A DNA stretch of 64,000 nt from Echria macrotheca (Eukaryota > Ascomycota > Sordariomycetes > Sordariales > Schizotheciaceae), in NCBI GenBank assembly GCA_030411725.1, contig MU839838.1:620001-684000 (forward strand). Reading direction: 5' to 3'. Both the position numbers and the translations under genes were made by a program. Under the pieces are notes generated by a model that saw only the letters and a program-made list of their open reading frames with translations, was not told the origin of the DNA and made no database searches. Below are positions 57,219 through 64,000 of this stretch, piece after piece (within the stretch, counting starts at the first letter, position 1; every line of letters starts with the position of its first letter).

Positions 57219-57793
57219 ATGGCCTCCACCCGTGTGCTTGCTTCCCGCCTGGCCGCCCAGATGGCCTCGGCGTCGACCAAGGTCGCTCGCCCTGCGCTCC
57301 GCGTCCAGGCCGCCAACGCCAGCAAGCGTACCTTCTCCTGTATGTTGTCGTGAGCGCCCGTAGATGGAAACCAGACTCGAGATCTGACCGCAGATTTTTC
57401 TTCGCAGCCACTCCCCTCCAGACCCTCAAGCGCCAGCAGGCCTCCACCATCCTCAATGCCACCAGCCGCACCGCCTTCCAGCGCCGTGCGTACTCGTCTG
57501 AGATCGCCCAGGCCATGGTCGAGGTGTCCAAGAACTTGGGTATGGGCGCTGCCGCCATTGGTCTGACCGGTGCTGGTATCGGTATCGGCCTCGTCTTCGC
57601 CGCTCTCCTCAACGGTGTCGCTCGCAACCCTGCCCTCCGCGGCCAGCTCTTCTCGTACGCCATTCTCGGCTTCGCCTTCGTCGAGGCCATTGGTCTTTTC
57701 GATCTCATGGTTGCCCTCATGGCCAAGTTCGTAAGTATTTTCGAGGTCCCCAACCAGCCGCTCGGTTTTTCTAACCATCGCAAATAGACGTAA
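57219..57793 (+). CDS. atp9: Mitochondrial ATP synthase subunit 9 precursor (nuclear-encoded c subunit)
   Basis: Proteolipid of the F0 rotor in the inner mitochondrial membrane. Exons 57219-57339, 57408-57730 and 57788-57793 with introns of 68 and 57 nt; the product is 149 aa. The first ~66 residues are an Arg/Ser/Ala-rich import sequence ([20 protein letters not shown]) ending at the expected processing site before [12 protein letters not shown]. The mature protein has two membrane helices with the [21 protein letters not shown] loop and the proton-binding Glu in [18 protein letters not shown]. The last coding exon holds only Thr and the stop codon. The mature part is nearly identical to the Neurospora homologue as I remember it, which places the organism close to the Sordariales. 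Confidence 0.97.
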
Positions 57794-58911
57794 ACATTTC
57801 ACATCCACCTTCGGGCTGGATTGTCGGCGAGTCCCGTTCGGAGCGGGCGCCCGTACATATCTGGAGGACGGGGAGCGATGGGGGTGTACGAGACGGGTTT
57901 TCGTGGTCGACAGTGCGGCATAACCACGTTCGCATCATAGACTGGAGATGGGAGGAAGTGTACATGGAAACGGCATAGAATCGCAGCATTAGACGGGGGG
58001 ATCATATAGACCTTTAGATCGGGGATATCCTCCGTCTGTCGGCACTGCCGACATAAACTGTAAAATAGTCCTCAGCGATTCTGTCCTCTTTCTCACGGGA
58101 CAACCATCACACAAAATAATTTCATTTTCTCATGAACCTTTGGCGATGATGCTTTGAGTTGAACACTTGTTCATGATTGAGAGCACGGATGCCCTCCAAT
58201 ATGATCGACATAAATGCTTTGATAAGAGTTGGTGATGGAGGCAGGTTGAGGAAAAGCCATTTATAACTGACAGGACGGGCTCGAGGCTCGATGGCAGAAT
58301 CCACCATGACAGCCCTACCAACCAACCGTGTTTTCCCGAGAGTCGCAAGCAAGGGACAACGATGAAATTGAAGAAGGAAGACATTTCGCTTGGATCAAAC
58401 CGCTGCACGCTTCGACTTCAAAGCGCCAGCCCGTTCGTCGGTCGCTCCACAGAAGTCCGGAGTTGAGATCCGCAAATCACGCGGCGGGGTTGAGGTTTCG
58501 TTGTCGTCCGGGGGAATCGAGCGGGTTCCCTCTCCACAGCTCCGGTCGACGGGAAAGCGTCATCGAGGCGATTGCGAGATAACAACTAGAGTCTAGCGTT
58601 ATCTGTTTTTTGACGTCTGTGCATCTCGGCGACGACGACACCATAAAAAACATCGTGAAGTTGTAGAATTTGGTGTTGAATGCACAACGCAAAAAATGCG
58701 GAGAAGAAGAAGAAAAAAAGAAGAGATGTAGTTGAATTTAACTCCGCACGCGGGAATGCACTTCTACTTGTGTGTTAAATCGGGAAATCGGAAAAAGCTA
58801 CCCCAACCTCTCTCTCCTCTGTGGTCCTTCCCCTCACCATCCATCCATATGCAGGCCGTTTCTCCCATGTCCCCCTTCCCCGTCCCTCGTCCCGAGAACC
58901 CGGCGACGGGG
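57794..58911. other. Intergenic region downstream of ATP9
   Basis: No gene recognised. It should contain the ATP9 3' untranslated region. Short A-rich runs occur around 58690-58725. Confidence 0.45.
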
Positions 58912-59586
58912 TCATCCGAGACGCGGCAACAACACCTCACATCTCCTCGTCGTCCTTGTATCATCCGCTTGTTGTTGCTGCTGCTGCTGCAACACCAAAA
59001 CACGCGGGTGCAACGCCATCATCATCCTCTGCTGTTTTTGCCCCCCTCTTCCTCCTCCTCCTGCTGTAGCCCTCAACTCAACCCCCCTCCAAAACAAAAC
59101 CCCCCGCATCCGCCACACAAACGGATCATACTTATCATCACCCCCCTCACAAACAGCCCGACTACAAGCCAAAACCTCCCCCTTCAACCGCTCATACCCC
59201 ATGCCCCCCATGCCCCCCATGCCCCCCATGCCCCCCATGCCCCCCATGCCCCCCACCACGATGCCCATAAGCTCCAGAACCACCAGCTGAATATCCCAAT
59301 GACAGAGACAATAAAACAGCGCCTTCTTGTCCTTGTCGGACGTGATACCATGGGCAGCGCACCGGGCCTCAAACTCGGCAAAGTAGCCCGCCGCGTCGCC
59401 GTCGCCGTCGAACATGTGCATGTGAAACGGGTGGCGGCCCGCGAACAGCGTGTCCAAGACGTCGCGCTCGATGGACGCGGCGATTTCGTACTCGTGCGTG
59501 ATGTGCGTGGCTGGGTTTTTGAGCGTGGCGGTGAGTGGTGACATCTTCAACGTGGTGCTGGTGTTGGGGTTGTTGTGCTTTGGCAT
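58912..59586 (-). CDS. Unrecognised protein with Gly-Gly-Met repeat and Gln tract
   Basis: Open frame of 224 aa, family not recognised. The N-terminal ~110 residues look ordered (HEYEIAASIERDVLDTLFAG, then FDGDGDAAGYFAEFEARCAA and ITSDKDKKALFYCLCHWDIQ). The spacing of FDG, the following Phe and the Leu/Trp-rich helix faintly resembles retroelement Gag-type capsid regions, but the match is too weak to name. A run of six Gly-Gly-Met-type units is encoded by six exact 9-bp repeats (59201-59254). The C-terminal third has Gly- and Gln-rich runs. The ATG at 59586 starts the frame. It is flanked by long non-coding DNA, and the end could include an unspliced intron. Treat as a possible gene. Confidence 0.42.
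   Translation of the reverse strand: MPKHNNPNTSTTLKMSPLTATLKNPATHITHEYEIAASIERDVLDTLFAGRHPFHMHMFDGDGDAAGYFAEFEARCAAHGITSDKDKKALFYCLCHWDIQLVVLELMGIVVGGMGGMGGMGGMGGMGGMGYERLKGEVLACSRAVCEGGDDKYDPFVWRMRGVLFWRGVELRATAGGGGRGGQKQQRMMMALHPRVLVLQQQQQQQADDTRTTRRCEVLLPRLG
59201..59254. repeat. Six tandem 9-bp units (ATGCCCCCC)
   Basis: Six exact copies of ATGCCCCCC lie head to tail on the + strand. On the minus strand they read as Gly-Gly-Met inside the preceding open frame. The unit length is a multiple of three, so copy-number changes would not shift the frame. Confidence 0.92.
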
Positions 59587-60506
59587 CGTGATAACTGGTC
59601 AAGATTGTGCGTGGTGCCAAGTTAAACTGTAGGTGTGTGAGTGTGTGAGTGAGGGCTGTTTGATAGTGATAGATCAAGGTGTTCTTGTGGTTGAGGATGC
59701 TACCGGAAGTGGTGAGGTGGGAATGGTAGTGCGTGGTGTGGTGATGAACAGTTCTAGATATATCTGACCGTCGGGGGGGTAATCTATATATACATATATG
59801 ATCGTCGCAGTAAATTGAAAAGGAAAGGGGGAGAGGCTGGCTTACGCCATGAGACAGCTCAATCACAAGCTCCTCAAAACACCCATCCCACAAACCATGC
59901 ACCTCAAAAACCCCAGACCTAGGCTTCGGGATGAGATACAAAGGCAGATGTGGCCTGATCAGAGTACGCTGTGTGAAACTGTCTCATGGGCCATATATCT
60001 GAATGCACGACTGACATCCACCGGGCGCTCATGGACGGCCAAAGTGTGCATATCCCATGTGTTTCAAACAGACCAGATGTCCTGCCAGTGCGCGGATGAC
60101 GTCTCCTTGACAGCGAGTCCGTTGACGCACGAAGAAGCGCGACTACCTACCTCGTGTTTCGAGTTGTGTCGATTATGTCAGTGAGACGAGTCCTCAACGT
60201 CTATCAACTGCGACATAGACTTCCCTCGGTCTGCCAGAGTGCTCAGCTCCTCATGAGACTTAAGAACAATTCCTCCCAGGACACCTCAGCCACTCTGGTC
60301 AATATTCTCCTCCCAGCGTCTTTCATCATGCTCTTCAAACCTACCATTCAACATAACCACACCGACATATCCCCCCAAGGCACATCACCAAACCACCAAA
60401 TGTCATAATCGTGGTCGTGTATCATTTCATGCTGGAACTATTGGCTCTCCAGCTTCTAGTCTATGCTTCCCATCTCCTATTTGATACCTGGTTCGTCAAC
60501 CCTTGA
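59587..60506. other. Intergenic region with no recognised gene
   Basis: Small open frames only, on both strands. It contains the likely 3' end of the phosphoglycerate mutase gene. A TATATA-rich stretch lies near 59757-59803. Confidence 0.45.
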
Positions 60507-62261
60507 TCAAGCCTTGACCAACAAGCTCTTGCCCGTCATCTCACTCGGCACAGGTAGCCCCATGGCCGTAAGAACAGTAGGAGCCACGTCGCCCAACACA
60601 CCGTCCTCCTTCTTCAGACTCCAGCCTTCGGGGGCATTGGTCATGATGAAGGGCACCTTGTTGGTGGTGTGGGACGTCTTTGGCTTGCCATCGGGGAACT
60701 TCATCTCCTCGGCATTTCCATGGTCAGCAGTGATGAACAAAATGTAGCCCTCCTTCTTGCAGCCCTCGAGAATCTTGCCAATGGCCTTGTCGGTAGCTTC
60801 GCAGCCAATAATGGCCGCCTCGTACACACCCGTGTGGCCAACCATGTCCGGAGGAGCAAAGTTGTTCATGACGAAGGGGAACTTCTGCTCTCCCAGACGT
60901 TTCACGACCTGGTTCGCGACACCATCAGCGCTCATCTCGGGAGCCTTGTCATATGTAGGGACGCTCTTGTTGGACGGCACGAGATCCTGGCTCTCGTCGC
61001 GGGTCTCGAGGTGGAAAGCCTTCTCAACACCGCCGTTGAAGAAGAAGGTGACGTGCGCGTACTTCTCCGTTTCAGCGACGTGAACCTGCTCGACACCCTG
61101 CTTGCCGAGCCACTCGGCGAGAACGTTGCCCATGTGCTGCGGCTTGAAGGCAATTTCGAAGGGGAAATCAAGCTTGTACTGGGTCATGGTGACGAGTTTG
61201 ACCTTGGGGTACGGGAAGTCCGGCAGTGGTGAGCGGTCAGCATCACCAAGAAGCTGCGTGATCTGCCGGACACGATCGGACCGGTAGTTGAAGAAGAAAA
61301 CAGTATCACCATCTGCGGGGGGTTAGCCATCACCCCCAGCTAGCAATGGAGAGCACAAACCCTTGATGCGGCCAGCATCACCACCGACAACGATAGGCTT
61401 CAGGAACTCGTCGTTCTCTCCCTTCTCGTACCGCTCCTTGACGGTCTTGACCGGGTCGTCACTCTGCTCGCCCTCACCCAGAACCAACCCCTTCAGGGCG
61501 AGCTCGACGCGCTCCCACCTCTTATCACGATCCATGGCATAGTAGCGCCCCACAACGGTAGCGATCTCTCCGACGCCAATCTCCTTCAGCTTCTCAATAA
61601 GCTCCTGCATATACCCAGCGCCGGACTTGGGGTCGGTATCACGTCCGTCGCCGAAGAAATGGATGTAAACGTGCGGGACGCCGACAGCCTTGGCCGCCTC
61701 AAGAAGGGCATAAAGGTGCTCCTGTTTGGAGTGCTGCATCTCAGTTAGCACCCGCCGAAGACCCAAGGATATCAGATACGGACCACACCGCCGTGCGACA
61801 CCAAACCGCAGAGGTGCAGACGACCATTCCCATCCTTGACCGACTGGAGCGTCTTCGAGATGACATCGTTTTTGGCGAACTCGCCCTTCTTGATGGTCTG
61901 GTCGATGCGCACCACATCCTGCCAGACGACGCGCCCGGCGCCAATGTTGAGATGGCCGACCTCGGAGTTACCCATCAGGCCCTCGGGAAGCCCAACAGCC
62001 AACGACGAGGCCTCGAGCTCGGTGAAGCCGGTCTTGCTCTGGGAGAGCTCGTCCATGACCGGGGTTTTGGCGGCAGCGATGGCGTCTCCATTCTTGGGCG
62101 ATTCCTCGGACGGGATACCCCAGCCGTCAATCACGACTGTGCGAGCGAACGAGCATCATAATCAGCCATCCCAGCTCCAGGTATACCAAGATGTAGCAGG
62201 CAGTCAAAACGACGTCGGGACGGCGGGACGTACTCAGGCAAGCCTTGTGATCGGGCGCCAT
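60507..62261 (-). CDS. 2,3-bisphosphoglycerate-independent phosphoglycerate mutase
   Basis: Glycolytic enzyme interconverting 3- and 2-phosphoglycerate with two metal ions (usually Mn) and a phosphoserine intermediate. Exons 62261-62234, 62136-61784, 61733-61361 and 61312-60507; introns are 97, 50 and 48 nt. The product is 519 aa, normal for the GpmI family. Exon 1 encodes only MAPDHKACL plus one base; splicing with a GTACGT donor restores ACLIVIDGWGIPSEESPKNGDAI. The catalytic Ser is in GLMGNSEVGHLNIGAGR. Other signatures are HFFGDGRDTDPKSGAGY, DGDTVFFFNYRSDRVRQI (restored by the third splice) and the C-terminal metal site ITADHGNAEEM. The second intron joins LVSHGGV to HSKQEHLYALL. Plain glycolysis; it is divergent from MED9. 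Confidence 0.95.
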
Positions 62262-62751
62262 GGTGTTGTTGGGAGAATGGCGGGGTAGTTTCGCTGGTTG
62301 GGAAGACAACAAACTTCAGTCTTGGTCTGAGCTGACTACGGGTCTATGGTTGTCAGGAACAGCAATTGCTAGGATAAAGGCAGGACAGAGGAATTCCGGC
62401 GAGTTAAGAGGAACACCGGGGATGCGGGATAAAAAAGGCACAGTCGCTATTCGGAGCTCCCGCGTCGGTGAGGTTTTTGATGGCGGGGTTTTCAGCTGGA
62501 CGTCCACGACGTAACCCCCACCTTGACGTCAAAAGGAGCTTGCGGTACCGGGGGCAGGCACACCCCTGTCAACTAGAGTACCGTAATCCTGACGCTCTTT
62601 CTCGTCGCGACTTGCGACGGAGAACTCGATTCCCACGCGACACCATTGAACCGCTTCCCACCAAATCTCAGAGCCATTTCCTCGAACAGATCCTAAACCA
62701 ATCTACCGAGACACTCCCCGACCAATACGATCTACAAAAAAGAAGAAAAAC
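62262..62751. promoter_or_regulatory. Divergent promoter of phosphoglycerate mutase and MED9
   Basis: This 490-bp space lies between the two start codons. I recognise no specific factor site. Confidence 0.4.
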
Positions 62752-63234
62752 ATGACAACCCAACCCCTCCCCGACGGCCTCTCCCCCGACGCAATCGACA
62801 CCCTCACCGAGCTAACCACCATCCTCGCCAAGCTGCGCGCCGCCCAAGCAGCAGCATCAGCAACCTCAACCAACCACGCCTCCTCCCTCCTCGGCCAGCT
62901 CGGCGCGACACCGGCCCCCGCCCCCGGCGCGGTAACCGGCACGACCCCGCTGCCCAGCGGCGCGCCCAACACCAACGCCACAACCCTGACGATCAAGGAG
63001 CTTCCCGCCGCGACGGACAACCTCAAGCACAAGCTCCAGCGGGCGCGGGCGGCGGTCAAGAAGCTCGAGGACGTGGGCCGGGGGTTCGAGCAGCAGCAGG
63101 ACGAGATTCGGGAGCTCGAGGCGCGCCAGGCGCAGCAGCTCGCCATGCTGGAAAGGATACGGCTGGCGGGCGTCCAGTTCACGGCGGGCGAGCAGGGCAA
63201 GGTGGAGGACGAGGGGGAGCGCATGGTGGAATGA
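62752..63234 (+). CDS. med9: Mediator complex subunit MED9
   Basis: Small subunit (CSE2 in yeast) of the middle module of the RNA polymerase II Mediator. A single exon encodes 160 aa. The N-terminal helix GLSPDAIDTLTELTTILAKLRAAQ is followed by an Ala/Thr/Pro-rich linker. The second half is the conserved coiled-coil part, beginning LTIKELPAATDNLKHKLQRA and continuing through VKKLEDVGRGFEQQQDEIRELE. Length and two-helix layout fit fungal MED9. The assignment rests on these helices and on family knowledge; the sequence is short, so some doubt remains. Confidence 0.8.
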   Translation: MTTQPLPDGLSPDAIDTLTELTTILAKLRAAQAAASATSTNHASSLLGQLGATPAPAPGAVTGTTPLPSGAPNTNATTLTIKELPAATDNLKHKLQRARAAVKKLEDVGRGFEQQQDEIRELEARQAQQLAMLERIRLAGVQFTAGEQGKVEDEGERMVE

Positions 63235-64000
63235 ATTGCGACGACCACGACGACGACGGACGGCTGGCTGCGTGCCGGTGATTTATTATACCCATCTTCG
63301 ACATGAGGAAATTTGCGCCGTCACCACCACCACACCACGCCACTCGCGACGGGTGATTCTTGGACCTTTTTCTAGTCATCCAGGACCGCTGGTTGCCGAC
63401 CTGCATTATCCGAATCTATCGGGCCGTGCGAACCGGTGATCTTTTATCGCCCGTCCTATGACGACTTTTCAACCAGACCCAACACCCAATTGACCAGCCT
63501 TCCAAAAGGATTGCCAGAATTCCAAGGTCAGCATCTAAGAACCCTAACTGCGGATATATGCCAGCACGATCCAAGGCCCAGGATCGTGACTCCGCCCCGG
63601 AATGCGTGGGATAGGCTCGAGAGCTTGAAAGGAAAGCCCTATTGGATGGCGACGCGACATCGCTCCTCCTGTGATGCTTTGAAAGCTTTGGGGTAAATGC
63701 ATGCTTCGCATGGAGAAGACGAAGACTCGGGGACTCAACTGACTGGCAATTTGGTTTCCACGTCATAATACTAAAGCTTGTCTGGAGGACAACGCGAATC
63801 TGTCAAGTCACAGACCCAGGAAAGGAATTAATTACATCACATAACGCAAGTTGTTGACGGAGTTGATATGCAGGGCCTCGAGGCGGTACCGACGAGATAC
63901 TTGGAGGACAGGGTTTTTCACTTCTGCAGTGAGGTCTTAGACTTCTAGTTCAGTAAATCAAGCAGTCCAAGACCTATATTGGACACAAGTCATGGTCCAA
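63235..64000. other. Intergenic region at the right edge
   Basis: No gene recognised. A GACGACGAC-type short repeat follows the MED9 stop. The remaining bases have only small open frames. Confidence 0.45.

Noticed and set aside
58732..59541. 269-codon + frame with His/Pro repeats
   Set aside because: Its repeats are the reverse of the GGM/Gln tracts; the minus strand has the better ordered region. Both may be non-coding.
1..64000. RIP-mutated transposon relics, expected in a genome with DIM-2
   Set aside because: I saw no AT-rich block, long terminal repeat, transposase or reverse transcriptase motif in the window.

Overview
The window is nuclear DNA of a filamentous ascomycete, most likely a member of the Sordariales. 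It is GC-rich, genes are broken by short introns (about 47-97 nt) with GTRNGT-like donors, CTAAC/CTGAC branch points and AG acceptors, and several products are strongly Neurospora-like, notably the nuclear ATP synthase subunit 9 precursor and the DNA methyltransferase DIM-2. No genus can be named from sequence reading alone. I see no transposon, tRNA, rRNA or CRISPR, and no AT-rich RIP-eroded block.

Layout. Bases 1-1250 hold a small repeat family. Next come MSH2 (-), TRM10 (+), the primase subunit PRI1 (-), a GH5_12 steryl-glucosidase (+), the MAPKKK BCK1/MIK-1 (+) and a GH47 mannosidase with unusual inserts (+). Bases 23-31 kb carry FIG1 (-), a DsbA-family oxidoreductase (+), DASH subunit SPC34 (-) and an acidic Ser-rich orphan (+). 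Bases 31-42 kb carry TAF12 (+), RPN3 (+), a RING protein (-) and SLD2 (+). Bases 42-55 kb carry a secreted Ser/Thr-rich wall protein (-), DIM-2 (-), a large mitochondrial PPR-like protein (-) and a SAS2-type MYST acetyltransferase (+). Bases 57-63 kb carry ATP9 (+), an unrecognised protein with a Gly-Gly-Met repeat (-), cofactor-independent phosphoglycerate mutase (-) and Mediator subunit MED9 (+).

Themes. Genome maintenance and cell division are well represented (MSH2, PRI1, SLD2, SPC34), as are chromatin and transcription (DIM-2, SAS2, TAF12, MED9). Five gene pairs share compact divergent promoters. Three promoters, those of MSH2, PRI1 and SLD2, contain ACGCGT boxes 133-158 bp upstream of the start codon, consistent with shared G1/S control by an MBF-type factor. 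This is the most coherent regulatory signal I found.

Gene models were assembled by eye from reading frames and splice consensus. Three introns are multiples of three and sit inside longer open frames (MSH2, RING protein, SLD2), so intronless calls there would carry false inserts. Several first exons (FIG1, SPC34, PPR-like, PGM) are too short to show as open frames and were recovered from splice sites and family knowledge.
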